64,000 nt of DNA from Burkholderiales bacterium (GCA_027493935.1 JAOSJV010000001.1:372001-436000); one strand, 5' to 3'. Positions 19,363 to 29,333 are shown, numbered from the stretch's first letter. The notes: generated by a model not told the origin, from the sequence alone. Translations and numbers: made by a program.

Positions 19363-19986
19363 ATGACGACGCGGATTCTGGTCGCGTTCCACAGCGTCAC
19401 CGGGAAGACCGCCGCGCTCGCGCACGAGGTGGCCGCCGGCGCCGCCGGCCTCGCGCGCTGCAGCGTCGAGCTGCGCAGGATCGCCGATGTCTCCGGGCGC
19501 GAGGCGATCCTCGGTCCGGTGCTCGCCGCGACGCCGGAACCGGCGCCCGGCGTCGCGCTGGCGAGCGCGGCGGACCTCGCCGCGTATGACGGGATCGCGA
19601 TCGGCACGCCGGTGTATTTCGGCAGCATGAGCTCGGCTGTTCGTCTGTTCCTCGACCAGACCGGCAGACAGTGGCTCGGCGGCGAGCTGATCGGCACGCC
19701 CGCGACCGTATTCTGCGCCGCGGGGTCGGGCGGCGGCCGCGAGCTTGCCATCGCCTCGGTCTGGTTCACGCTCGCGGTGCACGGGATGACCATCGTCCCG
19801 CCCGGACTGCGGGAAAGGGCGGTCATCGACGCCGGCGCGAGCCACGGCGGCTCGCCGATCGGCGCGGGAACGCTCGCGAGCGCGCCCGGCGAGCGGCCGA
19901 GCGATGCCGAGCGCGCGATAGCGCGCGCGCAGGGACGGGCGCTCGCCGAGGTGGCGCGCGCCTGGCGCGAGCGTGCGCGCGATTGA
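19363..19986 (+). CDS. Flavodoxin-fold, WrbA-like NAD(P)H:quinone oxidoreductase
   Basis: 207-residue FMN-binding protein. The start at 19363 (MTTRILVAFHSVTGKTAALAHEV) follows GGAGG and supplies the phosphate-binding loop HSVTGKTA; IGTPVYFGSMSSAVRLFLDQT and CAAGSGGGRELA match the WrbA group. Such enzymes reduce quinones with two electrons. In this setting it could detoxify hydroquinone/quinone intermediates of ring degradation, an inference from location only. It is divergently oriented to the NIPSNAP gene and precedes the unit 2 promoter by about 190 bases. Confidence 0.82.
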   Translation: MTTRILVAFHSVTGKTAALAHEVAAGAAGLARCSVELRRIADVSGREAILGPVLAATPEPAPGVALASAADLAAYDGIAIGTPVYFGSMSSAVRLFLDQTGRQWLGGELIGTPATVFCAAGSGGGRELAIASVWFTLAVHGMTIVPPGLRERAVIDAGASHGGSPIGAGTLASAPGERPSDAERAIARAQGRALAEVARAWRERARD

Positions 19987-20388
19987 TGCAATGCCGAGGA
20001 TGCCAGCCGGCGTGAACGGTGGCTGCGGTGGCGCCAGCGCGCAGCAGAAGCGGTGCACGCCTCGGCGAGCCCTTGCTGCGCGAGCGCATCGAGCGAATAG
20101 ACGAGTGCGAATCGTCGGCGACTGAGCCCGGTCGCCGATGCTGCGCCGCGAAACGCAAAGCGCCGGCACGTCGGATTGACAGCCTGCCCTGAAAAGCGGG
20201 TAGTATTCGTTAATGATCGTGCTTCACGCGCGCGATGGGTCGAGGCGGTAGTAGACGCCGTGCAGGCCGGTCGTCGCGTAGCAGGGCGCGAAGTAGCGTC
20301 ATGCGCCCTTGATCGCAGCTCGAGGATCGCCGGACCCGCGTCGTGGGAGCCCCCTGGCCGGGGAAGAATGGAGAGGAGGAGAGCCTCA
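19987..20388 (+). other. Intergenic region and leader upstream of unit 2
   Basis: This 402-bp stretch has no convincing gene. Bases 19987-20175 show nothing recognisable. Bases 20176-20212 hold promoter-operator 2 (listed separately). Bases 20213-20388 form an unusually long leader of about 170 bases ending in a GGAGAGGAGGAG ribosome site; I see no clear riboswitch fold in it. Confidence 0.6.
20176..20212 (+). promoter_or_regulatory. Promoter-operator 2
   Basis: TTGACA at 20176-20181, 12 bases, then a palindrome-like 19-mer at 20194-20212 whose right half TATTCGTTA is identical to that at 29318-29326, while the left half (AAGCGGGTA) matches the consensus TARYGAATA at only 6 of 9 positions. 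TAGTAT (20201-20206) is again 19 bases after the -35. It stands upstream of the NitT/Ssu-type transporter, hydrolase and molybdenum hydroxylase genes of unit 2. The weaker left arm predicts weaker repression than at the other two copies. Confidence 0.68.
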
Positions 20389-21372
20389 ATGAGACCGCAA
20401 CGCTTCGTCGTGCTCATCACCGCATGCGCGGCCGTCCTGCTGAGCGGAGCCGCCTCGGCTCAAGAGAAGGTCAAGATGCGCATCGGCACCCACATCGCCA
20501 TCAGCGCGCACCTCTTCATGCAGAAGAAGCCCGAGGTGCTGAAGAATCTCGGGAAGACCTACGACATCGAGTGGGTGCGCTTTTCGGGCAGCGGCGACGC
20601 GATGCCCGCGTTGGTGGCGGGCAAGCTGGACGGCACCCTGGGGACGCCGTTCCCGCTTGCGAATGCGCTGTACGTGTCCCAGGTGCCGGTGACCATCGTC
20701 CACCAACTCTTGTCGTTCGGCTTCGACGGCCATTACGACGACCCGACGGTGGTGCGTGGCGACAGCGGTATCAACAAGATCGCCGACCTGAAGGGCAAGA
20801 TCTTCGGGGTCAACGCGATCGGGGGGACGCTCGAGCAGGGCCTGCGCATCATCGCGCGCAAGCACGGACTCGATCCGGATCGGGACCTGACGATCGTCGA
20901 GGGCCGGCCGCCGTTTCTCCCGGCGATGGTGCGCGACGGGAAGGTGCATGCCGCGACACTCTTCCAGCCGTTCTTTCAACAGGCAATGGAGAAAGGCGGC
21001 CTGAAGATCCTCTACACGGCGAGCGACATCTACGGCGGGCCGACGGACTACGTGTTCATGGTCTTCGAACAGAAGTTCCTGAAGGCGAACCCCGGTGCAG
21101 TGCGCGGCTACATCGAGGACTATCTGCGCGCGGTCAACTGGGCGCTCGACAACCGCGCCGAGGCGGTGCGGATTTACGCCGAGCAGTGGAAGTTGCCGCT
21201 TCCGGTCGTCGACAGCTACCTGTTGACGAAGAAGGACTATCTCGTGCGGCGTGATGGCCGCCTGTCGGCGAAGGGCATCCAGCCGGTGCTGGACGCGCTG
21301 GCTGCGAACAAGTTCATCGTTCGCTCGTTCGACGTCGCAACGCACATCGACCTCTCGTACCTGCCGAAATAG
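20389..21372 (+). CDS. NMT1/SsuA-type periplasmic binding protein
   Basis: Type-II periplasmic binding protein of the NitT/TauT/SsuA group, 327 residues, first gene of unit 2. The signal peptide ends at ASA24 before QEKVKMRIG. The family pattern of glycine-rich motifs (VAGKLDGTLGTPFPLAN near residue 80, GDSGINKIADLKGKIFGVN near 125) is clear. It is followed by its own ATPase and two permeases, which is consistent with a high-affinity importer for a small organic anion. The start follows GGAGAGGAGGAG; an upstream in-frame open stretch covers the promoter and is not coding. Confidence 0.88.
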   Translation: MRPQRFVVLITACAAVLLSGAASAQEKVKMRIGTHIAISAHLFMQKKPEVLKNLGKTYDIEWVRFSGSGDAMPALVAGKLDGTLGTPFPLANALYVSQVPVTIVHQLLSFGFDGHYDDPTVVRGDSGINKIADLKGKIFGVNAIGGTLEQGLRIIARKHGLDPDRDLTIVEGRPPFLPAMVRDGKVHAATLFQPFFQQAMEKGGLKILYTASDIYGGPTDYVFMVFEQKFLKANPGAVRGYIEDYLRAVNWALDNRAEAVRIYAEQWKLPLPVVDSYLLTKKDYLVRRDGRLSAKGIQPVLDALAANKFIVRSFDVATHIDLSYLPK

Positions 21373-21377
21373 GCGTG

Positions 21378-22156
<779 letters not shown>

Positions 22157-22160
<4 letters not shown>

Positions 22161-22894
22161 AGATGCTGCCACTTGCACTGCTGGTGGGAGCATGGCAAGC
22201 CGCAGCGAGCGCGGGGCTGCTTCCGGCGTCGGTGCTGCCTTCTTTCTGGGAGGTCGCGGCGTCGCTCGGCGGGATGCTGCGCTCGGGCGAAATCCTGCCG
22301 CACACTGCGGCGTCGTTCGGCCGCGCCGGCGCCGGATTTGCGCTCGGCGTAGCCGGCGGTGTCGTGCTCGGCCTGCTGATGGCGCGCGTGCGGGCGGTGG
22401 AACGCGCGATCGAGCCGATCCTGCTCCTGATCTACCCGGTGCCGAAGCCTGCGCTCATTCCGCTCTTCATGGTCTGGCTCGGGATCGGCGACTTCTCGAA
22501 GATCGCCGTCATCGCGCTCGCGTGCCTCGTCCCGGTGGTCATCGCCGCGTACAACGGCGCGCGCAGCGTCGACGACATGCTGATCTGGTCGGCGCGCGCC
22601 CGCGGCACGGCCCAGGGCCGGCTGCTCTGGCGAGTCGTGCTGCCTTCGGCGCTGCCGCAGATCGCCGCCGGAGTGCGCACCGCGATCGCGGTCGCGATCA
22701 TCGTGCTGGTGAGCTCGGAGTTCATCTCGGCCGAAACGGGTCTCGGCTACCTGATTTTCTCCTACGGCGGGGTGGGCGCCGACGACGCGATGCTCGCCGT
22801 GGTGATCTACCTCGCGGTCCTCGGCTATGCGCTCGACCGGGCGTACCTCGCCGGGCTGCGCCGCTTGATGTCCTGGCATGCGTTTGCTCATTAG
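22157..22894 (+). CDS. SsuC/TauC-type permease A
   Basis: Inner-membrane permease of 245 residues with about six hydrophobic segments and the binding-protein-dependent transport signature (ARARGTAQGRLLWRVVLPSALPQIAAG), which docks the ATPase. The ATG at 22157 overlaps the ATPase stop. Its 3' end overlaps the next permease by 17 bases. Two non-identical permeases in one operon indicate a heterodimeric channel, less common in this family than a homodimer. Confidence 0.9.
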
Positions 22895-23627
22895 GCTCGG
22901 TCCGGTCGCGCTCATCGTGCTCGCGTGGGAGCTGGTCGCCCGTGTCGGGTGGGTGAATCCGAACGTGTTTCCCCCGGTGACCGACATCGTCGCGCGGTGG
23001 TTGACGGTCTTCCTCGACGGCCGGATCTACGCTCCGCTGTGGGAGACCCTCTGGCGCGCACTGGCGGGACTCGCGGCGGCCATCGCCGTCGGCGTACCGC
23101 TCGGTCTGCTGATGGGGCGCACGCGCTGGGCCGAGTGGTTCTTCGCCCCGCTCTTCTCGTTCGGCTTCCCGCTGCCGAAGATCGCGCTGATTCCGCTCTA
23201 TGTCCACTGGTTCGGGCTGTTCAGCCTGTCCAAGGTGATGCTGATCTTCACCGATTGCCTGTTCCCGATCGTGCTGTTCACCTATCACGGCGCGCGCGGC
23301 CTGAGCCCGGTCTACCTGTGGTCGGCGCAGTCCCGCGGTACCGGCCGCTTGCGGATGTTCTGGCGGGTGGTCCTGCCGCTGTCGCTCGCGTCGATCTACG
23401 ATGGCATCCAGGTGGCGGTGGTGGTGGCGGTGCTCGTCGCGGTGGTGTCCGAGATGGTCTCCGGCGGCGGCGGGCTCGGCGAGCTGATGATCCGCGCCTA
23501 CCGCTTCGGCGACGTGCGCACCGCCTTCGCCGCGCTGGTGACGATCTCGCTGATCGGTTATTTTCTCTACCGGATCGCGCAGTGGCTGCGCGGCATCCTG
23601 CTGCACTGGCACGTGACCGAGGCATGA
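22878..23627 (+). CDS. SsuC/TauC-type permease B
   Basis: Second permease, 249 residues, about six membrane segments, docking loop SAQSRGTGRLRMFWRVVLPLSLASIYDG. It diverges well from permease A, so the pair is not a tandem copy. The start lies inside the end of permease A and its stop overlaps the hydrolase ATG, linking transport genes and a catabolic enzyme in one translationally coupled string. That coupling suggests that the transported compound is related to the hydrolase substrate. Confidence 0.9.
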   Translation: MRLLIRLGPVALIVLAWELVARVGWVNPNVFPPVTDIVARWLTVFLDGRIYAPLWETLWRALAGLAAAIAVGVPLGLLMGRTRWAEWFFAPLFSFGFPLPKIALIPLYVHWFGLFSLSKVMLIFTDCLFPIVLFTYHGARGLSPVYLWSAQSRGTGRLRMFWRVVLPLSLASIYDGIQVAVVVAVLVAVVSEMVSGGGGLGELMIRAYRFGDVRTAFAALVTISLIGYFLYRIAQWLRGILLHWHVTEA

Positions 23628-24787
23628 GCATGTTCGAGTACTTTCCGACCCACTACTCCTGGAACATGGCGACGCTCATGGCGGCGCAGCTCGGCGGCGA
23701 GCTGTCCGAGATCGACGAGGCCTGCCGCCCGTTGCAGGAGCTCGCGAAGCGCGAGGGTGCCAAGGACGACCCGGTCGCTCATGCGCAATGGATCGAGCGC
23801 TGGTCGGCGCTCGCGCGCAAGGTGGCGGGTTACGCCCGCCGCGACGAGTCGGCGGGCCGTGCGCTCAGCGCGGGCAAGAAATATCTGCGCGCCAGCGTGT
23901 ACTGGTTGACCGCCGAGCGCATGGCCAGTCACTCGTCGCCGGACAAGCTCGACATGTACCGTGCGATGGTCGAGTGCTTCGGTCGGGGAGTGGATCTGCG
24001 CCGCGAGCCGATCGAGTTCGTAGAGATCCCGTACGAGGGTACGACGCTGCCTGCGCTCTTCCACCGCGCGCCGGGCGGCGGGCGCCGGCCCGCGATGATC
24101 CACTTCGACGGCTTCGACGTTACCAAGGAGTGGATGCACCTGTGCGGCATGGCGCGCGAGCTCGCGGCGCGCGGCGTCGCGACGCTGATGATCGACCACC
24201 CCGGCGTCGGCGCCGCGCTGCGCCTGCAGGGGATGCCGGTGAATCACGACTCGGAGCGCTGGGCCACCGCCGCGCTCGACTGGCTCGAGCGGCGCGCGGA
24301 CGTCGATCCGCGCCGTGTCGGTGTGGTCGCGATGAGCCTGGGCGGCTACTACGCGCCGCGCGCCGCCGCGTTTGAGAAGCGGCTCGCCGCCTGCGTTGCG
24401 TGGGGCGCCCGCTGGGACAACGCCGGCTCCCACGGACGGATCCTGCGCGACCCGAACGCCGCACGCTCGGTCACCGGATGGGTCGAGCACGCGCTCCGGT
24501 ACTACGGTGCGAAGACCCCGGAAGAGGCCTACGAGAAGATCGCCAAGATGACCCTGGAGGGGGTGGCGGACAAGATCGCCTGTCCGTTGCTGGTCGTCCA
24601 CGGCGCGAACGACCGCCAAGTGCCGCTCGAGCAGGCCGAGCGCACGGTGCGCGCGGCGGTGAACAGCCCGCGTGCGGAGCTGCGGATCTTCACCGCCGAG
24701 GAGGGCGGCGCCGAGCACGTCGGCGGCGACCTCTTCTCCGCGACGATCGACTACATCGCGGACTGGACGGCGGAGGTGCTCCGATGA
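23624..24787 (+). CDS. Alpha/beta hydrolase of the 2,6-dihydroxypseudooxynicotine-hydrolase-like group
   Basis: 387-residue alpha/beta hydrolase with a helical N-terminal domain of about 130 residues before the core, the layout of the Arthrobacter nicotine-pathway C-C hydrolase and FrsA/DUF1100-type proteins. The catalytic triad is visible: Ser238 in MSLGGYY, Asp330 in GANDRQVP and His365 in AEHVGGD. In the nicotine pathway this enzyme type cuts a carbon-carbon bond next to a keto group on a hydroxylated pyridine. The adjacent medium/small/large molybdenum hydroxylase makes a similar hydroxylate-then-cleave sequence plausible, but an esterase or amidase role is not excluded. The start overlaps permease B (ATGA); an alternative ATG lies two codons later. 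Confidence 0.8.
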   Translation: MSMFEYFPTHYSWNMATLMAAQLGGELSEIDEACRPLQELAKREGAKDDPVAHAQWIERWSALARKVAGYARRDESAGRALSAGKKYLRASVYWLTAERMASHSSPDKLDMYRAMVECFGRGVDLRREPIEFVEIPYEGTTLPALFHRAPGGGRRPAMIHFDGFDVTKEWMHLCGMARELAARGVATLMIDHPGVGAALRLQGMPVNHDSERWATAALDWLERRADVDPRRVGVVAMSLGGYYAPRAAAFEKRLAACVAWGARWDNAGSHGRILRDPNAARSVTGWVEHALRYYGAKTPEEAYEKIAKMTLEGVADKIACPLLVVHGANDRQVPLEQAERTVRAAVNSPRAELRIFTAEEGGAEHVGGDLFSATIDYIADWTAEVLR

Positions 24788-25652
24788 TCAGGCTCCGACA
24801 GATCCTGTTCGTCCCGCCGGCGCCGATCGTCTGGGCGCAGCGGCTCGCGCTCTTCGGCAAGCACGGCGTGGAGGTCGAGACCACGCAGACGGCCTCCTCC
24901 GACCAGCTCGGCCAGGGGCTCGCCGACGGCACCTGGGACGTCGGCGTGGGCGTGGTCGACAACGTCATCGCCTGGAACCAGGAGCGCGGCGCCGGCCTGC
25001 AGATCGTGGCGCAGCTCGAACGCTCGACCGTCATGGCGTTCTGCGGGGCTGCGCGTTATGCGACGCTCGCCGCCGCCGCCGCCGAGCCGATCGCGGTGGA
25101 CTCGACCACGAACGGTTTCGTGCTCGTGCTGTACCGCGCCCTCGCGCGCGAGGGTATCGACTGGCACGGCTGCCGCTACGATGCGATCGGCGGCGTACGT
25201 CACCGGTTCGAGGCGCTGGAGACGGGCAAGGCCGCCTCGACCATCCTGATCCCGCCGTTCATCGACATGGCGCTCGCGAAGGGTTTCCGGAAGCTGTGGG
25301 ACGGGGCGGACGTCGCTCCCGCGTATCCGGGCGTGGTGCTCGCCGCGCGCGCGGCGTGGCTGCGGCAGAACGAAGGCGCCGCGCTCGGCTACCTCGCGCG
25401 CTGCTCGAGGCGAACGCCTGGGCCGCGCGCCCCGCGAACGTCGCCGAGGCCGTCGACGCGCTGGTCGCGGCGCGCTACGCCGAGGGCGCGGCCCGACGGC
25501 TGGTGCGCGACGTCGTCCCCGGCCTCGAACCGTCGCGCGAGGGATGGGACGAATCGATCGCGCTGCGGTGCGAGTGCGGACTCCTGCCGGCGCCGCAACC
25601 GGATCCCGCGCAGGTGATCAACCACGCCCTCCTTGCGCGAGCCGGGGCATAG
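24784..25652 (+). CDS. Substrate-binding-like (NMT1/THI5-type) protein without signal peptide, one frame break
   Basis: About 289 residues when joined. It begins MIRLRQILFVPPAPIVWAQRLALFGKHGVEVE and reads like the first domain of a NitT/SsuA-type binding protein (GLADGTWDVGVGVVDN; PIAVDSTTNGFVLVLYRAL), but lacks any export signal, so it should stay in the cytoplasm. Near 25400 the frame changes and the C-terminal part continues LLEANAWAARPANVAEAVDALVAARYAEGAARRLV. The N-terminal ATG overlaps the hydrolase stop, so the leaderless start is real unless the sequence is wrong there. The C-terminus has Cys-rich RCECGLLP. Function unknown; possible roles are ligand sequestration or a THI5-like enzyme. 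Confidence 0.65.
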
Positions 25653-25653
25653 C

Positions 25654-26457
25654 GTGGATTACGTCGCGCCGACCACGCTCGAGGAGGCATATCGGGCGCT
25701 CGAGGCCGAGGACGCCCGTTGCCTCGCTGGCGGGCAGTCGCTCGTGGCGATGATGAACCTCGGGCTGGCATCGCCGGCACGCCTCGTCGGCCTGCGCCGG
25801 ATCGAGCCCCTGCGCGGGGTGGCACGGCGTCCCGACGGCGGCCTGCGCATCGGCGCGATGACGACTCACGCGGAGCTCGCCGCGCTGGAAGCCGGCGCAG
25901 CCGGGCCCGCGCTTCTCGCGCAGGCGGCGCGTGTGGTCGCCTATCCGGCGGTGCGGGCTTGGGGAACCATCGGCGGCTCGATCGCGCACGCCGACCCGGC
26001 CGCCGATTACCCGGTCGCCCTGCTCGCCGCCGGCGCATCGATCGAGATCGGCTCGGCGCGCGGCGTGCGGCAGCTCGCGGCGCGCGACTTCTTCCGCGGA
26101 TTTTTCGAGACCGCGCTCGCGCCGGGCGAGATCGTCACCGCGGTTCACGTGCCGCCCGGGCCGGCCGGCGCGCGCGCCGCGTACGAGAAGCTCTCGCTCG
26201 TCGCCGGCGACTTCGCCATCGTCTCGGTCGCGGCGATCGCCGGGCCGGCCGCGCAGGTGGCGGTAGGCGGCTGCGGACCCACGCCGATCCTCAGCGCGCT
26301 CGCCGACCTCGGCGACGACGCGTTGCTCGAAGCCGGCCGCAGCATTGCGGCGGCGAGCGACCCGCCGAGCGATCACCGCGCCTCGGCGGCCTATCGCCGC
26401 CGCGTCCTCCCCGAGCTCCTCCGGCGCGCCGTGCGCGGCGCGCACCCGAGACCATGA
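25654..26457 (+). CDS. Molybdenum hydroxylase FAD subunit (CoxM-type) 1
   Basis: Medium subunit of a xanthine-dehydrogenase-family hydroxylase, 267 residues from a GTG at 25654 (VDYVAPTTLEEAYRAL). The two FAD pyrophosphate motifs are LAGGQSLVAMMNL near residue 33 and GTIGGSIAHADPAAD near 105. It passes electrons between the [2Fe-2S] subunit and an acceptor. A TTG seven codons upstream is a weaker alternative start. Gene order medium-small-large with four-base overlaps at both following junctions; this is the complete enzyme of unit 2. Confidence 0.9.
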   Translation: MDYVAPTTLEEAYRALEAEDARCLAGGQSLVAMMNLGLASPARLVGLRRIEPLRGVARRPDGGLRIGAMTTHAELAALEAGAAGPALLAQAARVVAYPAVRAWGTIGGSIAHADPAADYPVALLAAGASIEIGSARGVRQLAARDFFRGFFETALAPGEIVTAVHVPPGPAGARAAYEKLSLVAGDFAIVSVAAIAGPAAQVAVGGCGPTPILSALADLGDDALLEAGRSIAAASDPPSDHRASAAYRRRVLPELLRRAVRGAHPRP

Positions 26458-26927
26458 ACCCGAAACTCCACAGCGTACTCACGATCAACGGCGAGCGCCG
26501 CGACGTGCTCGCGCCGGCCTCCGCGACGCTGCTCGACGCATTGAGGTCGGTCCTCGGGCTGACCGGCACCAAGCGCGGCTGCAACCACGGCGTCTGCGGC
26601 GCGTGCACGGTGCTGCTCGACGGCAAGCTCGCCCGCGCGTGCCTGACGCTCGCGGCGGACGTCGGCGAGCGGGCGGTTGTCACCATCGAAGGCATCGGCG
26701 GCAACGGCGGCCTCTCGCCGGTGCAGCGTGCGCTGGTCGAGCACGGCGCGATTCAATGCGGCTTCTGCACGCCCGGGGTGGTGATCGCGCTCAGCGAGCT
26801 CTTCGCGCGGGACCCGCGCCCGGATCGAGGCGCGATCCGCGGCGCGCTCTCCGGCAACCTCTGCCGCTGCTCCGGCTACGCGAAGATCGTCGAGGCGGCC
26901 GAACGGCTCGCCGGGGAGGCGCGATGA
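26454..26927 (+). CDS. Molybdenum hydroxylase [2Fe-2S] subunit (CoxS-type) 1
   Basis: 157-residue iron-sulfur subunit. The plant-type ferredoxin cluster reads CNHGVCGACTVLLDGKLARAC near residues 43-63 and the second cluster is given by QCGFCTPG near 102 and NLCRCSGY near 138, so all eight cysteines are present. Cytoplasmic; forms a complex with the FAD and molybdenum subunits encoded on either side. Start and stop overlap the neighbouring genes by four bases each. Confidence 0.94.
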   Translation: MNPKLHSVLTINGERRDVLAPASATLLDALRSVLGLTGTKRGCNHGVCGACTVLLDGKLARACLTLAADVGERAVVTIEGIGGNGGLSPVQRALVEHGAIQCGFCTPGVVIALSELFARDPRPDRGAIRGALSGNLCRCSGYAKIVEAAERLAGEAR

Positions 26928-29227
26928 GCGGGACGACGCGCGCGATCGGCGCGAGTACCCCGCGTCTGGACGCGGCCGACAAGGCGACCGGGCGCGCCGA
27001 GTACGCCGACGACGTGGCGCGGCCCGGTATGCTCTACGCAGCCATCCACACCAGCCCGCATGCGCACGCGCGCATCCGCGGGTACCGGCTGGAAGCGGCG
27101 CGCGCGATCCCCGGGGTCAAGGCGATCGTCACCGGCGCCGATCTCGCCGGCCCGCACTGCGGGGGCATCATCAAGGACGAGTCGATGGTCGCGCGCGGCA
27201 AGGTACGTTACGTCGGCGAGCCGGTGGCGGCGGTCGCCGCCACCGATCCGGAGACCGCGGGGCGCGCCGCGGCGGCGATCGAGGTCGATTACGAGCCGCT
27301 CGAGCCGGTGCTCTCGATCGACGCGGCGCTCGCCCCCGGCGCGCCGCTGCTGCACGAGGATTACCCGTCCTACGTCAAGACCGTCCAGGGCGGTGGCCAC
27401 GGGAACGTCGTCTTCGAGAGCACGGTCGAGGAGGGCGACGTGGAGCGGGGGTTCGCCGAGTGCGACACGATCGTCGAGGCCACGTGGGAGACCCAGGCGC
27501 AGCACCACGTGTACCTGGAGACGAACGGCTGCGTCGCCGACGTCGACGCGTCCGGAAGGATCACGCTGTATGCGACCTGCCAGTCGGTGCACCACATCCA
27601 GCAGCGCGTCGCCGAGGAGCTCGGCGAGCCGATGTCGCGCATCCGCGTGCGCGCGACACGGGTGGGCGGCGGCTTCGGCGGCAAGCACGCCTCCAACATC
27701 CACTCGATCGCGGCCTGGCTCGCGCGCGCCGCGCGCCGGCCGGTGAAGCTCGTGCTCTCGCGCATGCAGGACTTCGAGATCCAGCGCTCGCGCCACCCGG
27801 CGCGCGTCTGGATGAGGACGGGCGCGCGCCGCGACGGCACCATCCTCGCGCGCGATGTCCGCGTGACCATCGACGGCGGCGCCTACGCCGACGAGAGCCC
27901 GCCGGTGCTCGCCTTCGCGCTGCTGATGTCGCGCGGGCCGTACCGCATCCCGAACGTGCGCGCCCGCGGCGCCGCGGTGTACACCAACAAGCTGCGCGCC
28001 GGATCGTTCCGCGGCTTCGGCAACCCGCAGGCGAGCTTCGCCGGCGAATCGCAGATCGACGAGCTCGCGCGCGCGCTCGGGCTGGATCCGGTCGAGCTGC
28101 GCCTGAAGAACGCGATGCGGCCCGGCGATACCGCCTTCGGCGGACAGCAGGTGCCTTCGTGCGTGTTGCGAGAATGCATCGAGCGCGTGCGCGCCGCGCA
28201 GCGCGCGGCGCCGCCGCTCGCGCCGCGGCCGGGCCGCCGGCGCGGCGTGGGCTACGCGGCACTGTCGCACATCTCCGGCCTGATGGGCACCGCCGCATCG
28301 GTGCAGCTGCGCACCGACGGATCGATCGCGCTTGCGACCGGCTGCGTCGACATCGGGCAGGGCTCCGACACGGTTCTGGTGCAGATCTGCGCGGACGCCT
28401 TGTCGGTGCCGATCGATCGCGTGAGCTACGCGCCGCAGGACAGCGACTCGTCCCCGTACAACTGGAAAACCGCAGGCAGCCGCTCGACCTACATGACGGG
28501 GCGGGCCGTCGCGCTCGCCACGCACGAGCTACGCGCCAAGATGCTCGCGCACGCCGGCGACATGATGGAGTGCGCGGTGGAGGACCTGGAGCTCCGGCCC
28601 GGCGGACTCGTCGGCCTGAAGGGGCTGCCGAAGGCCGTGAGCTTCAAGGAGGTGGCGCTCCGCTCGCTGTTCCACTCGGGCGGGCCGATTGCGGCGACTC
28701 ACGGCTTCGTCTTCGACGGGCCCGGCTTCGACCCGAAGCGCGCGGCGATCCACCAGCTCGCCTTTGCCAATCTCGGCGTGTACACCTACGGCGCGCATTG
28801 CGTCGAGGTCGACGTCGACGAGGCGACCGGGGCGGTCGAAGTGCGTCGGGCCTGGTGCGCGCACGACCCTGGGCGCGCCATCAATCCGGCGGCCTGTGAG
28901 GGCCAGATCCAGGGCGGCTTCGTCCAGGGCATCGGCTACGCGCTCACCGAGGCCATGCACTGGAACGCCGAGGGGTGGCTCACGACCACCACCCTCGCGG
29001 ACTACAAGGTGCCCGGCGTGCTCGACTGCCCGGTCGAGATTCTCCCCATCCTCCTGGAGGACCCGGACCCGACGCATCCGGTCGGCGCGAAGGGCGTCGG
29101 CGAGATCTCGCTGGTGGGCGCGGCGCCGGCCATCGCGAACGCCGTCGCCGACGCCACCGGGGCGCGCGTGCGCAGGCTGCCGATGTTCCCGGAGCGGGTA
29201 CTGGCGGCAATCGACGCGCGGGCATGA
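26924..29227 (+). CDS. Molybdenum hydroxylase large subunit (CoxL-type) 2, intact
   Basis: Catalytic subunit of 767 residues with no frame break. Motifs are VGGGFGGKHAS, the loop KLRAGSFRGFGNPQ, GSDTVLVQICADALSVP and GAKGVGEISLVGAAP, whose Glu727 is the expected active-site base. The GSFRGFGNPQ wording is that of hydroxylases of aromatic or N-heteroaromatic rings or of 4-hydroxybenzoyl-CoA reductase relatives; the CO-dehydrogenase Cys loop AYRCSFR is absent, so a CO role is excluded. Last gene of unit 2, with no maturation genes (XdhC/CoxD-like) nearby. Confidence 0.92.
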   Translation: MSGTTRAIGASTPRLDAADKATGRAEYADDVARPGMLYAAIHTSPHAHARIRGYRLEAARAIPGVKAIVTGADLAGPHCGGIIKDESMVARGKVRYVGEPVAAVAATDPETAGRAAAAIEVDYEPLEPVLSIDAALAPGAPLLHEDYPSYVKTVQGGGHGNVVFESTVEEGDVERGFAECDTIVEATWETQAQHHVYLETNGCVADVDASGRITLYATCQSVHHIQQRVAEELGEPMSRIRVRATRVGGGFGGKHASNIHSIAAWLARAARRPVKLVLSRMQDFEIQRSRHPARVWMRTGARRDGTILARDVRVTIDGGAYADESPPVLAFALLMSRGPYRIPNVRARGAAVYTNKLRAGSFRGFGNPQASFAGESQIDELARALGLDPVELRLKNAMRPGDTAFGGQQVPSCVLRECIERVRAAQRAAPPLAPRPGRRRGVGYAALSHISGLMGTAASVQLRTDGSIALATGCVDIGQGSDTVLVQICADALSVPIDRVSYAPQDSDSSPYNWKTAGSRSTYMTGRAVALATHELRAKMLAHAGDMMECAVEDLELRPGGLVGLKGLPKAVSFKEVALRSLFHSGGPIAATHGFVFDGPGFDPKRAAIHQLAFANLGVYTYGAHCVEVDVDEATGAVEVRRAWCAHDPGRAINPAACEGQIQGGFVQGIGYALTEAMHWNAEGWLTTTTLADYKVPGVLDCPVEILPILLEDPDPTHPVGAKGVGEISLVGAAPAIANAVADATGARVRRLPMFPERVLAAIDARA

Positions 29228-29289
29228 TGCGGCGCGGTGTGGGGACCGGATGTTGCGTTGCGATAGACGCGCACTCGTGCGCGCGGCGG

Positions 29290-29326
29290 TTGACACCGTC
29301 GCGACAATAGTGAATAGTATTCGTTA
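29290..29326 (+). promoter_or_regulatory. Promoter-operator 3
   Basis: TTGACA at 29290-29295, 12 bases, then TAGTGAATAGTATTCGTTA at 29308-29326. The two 9-base arms (TAGTGAATA and TAACGAATA when read inward) differ only by two transitions around a central G, the most symmetric of the three copies. TAGTAT (29315-29320) is the likely -10, 19 bases after the -35. It drives the ubiD 2 unit after a leader of about 190 bases. Confidence 0.76.
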
Positions 29327-29333
29327 ATCACAC

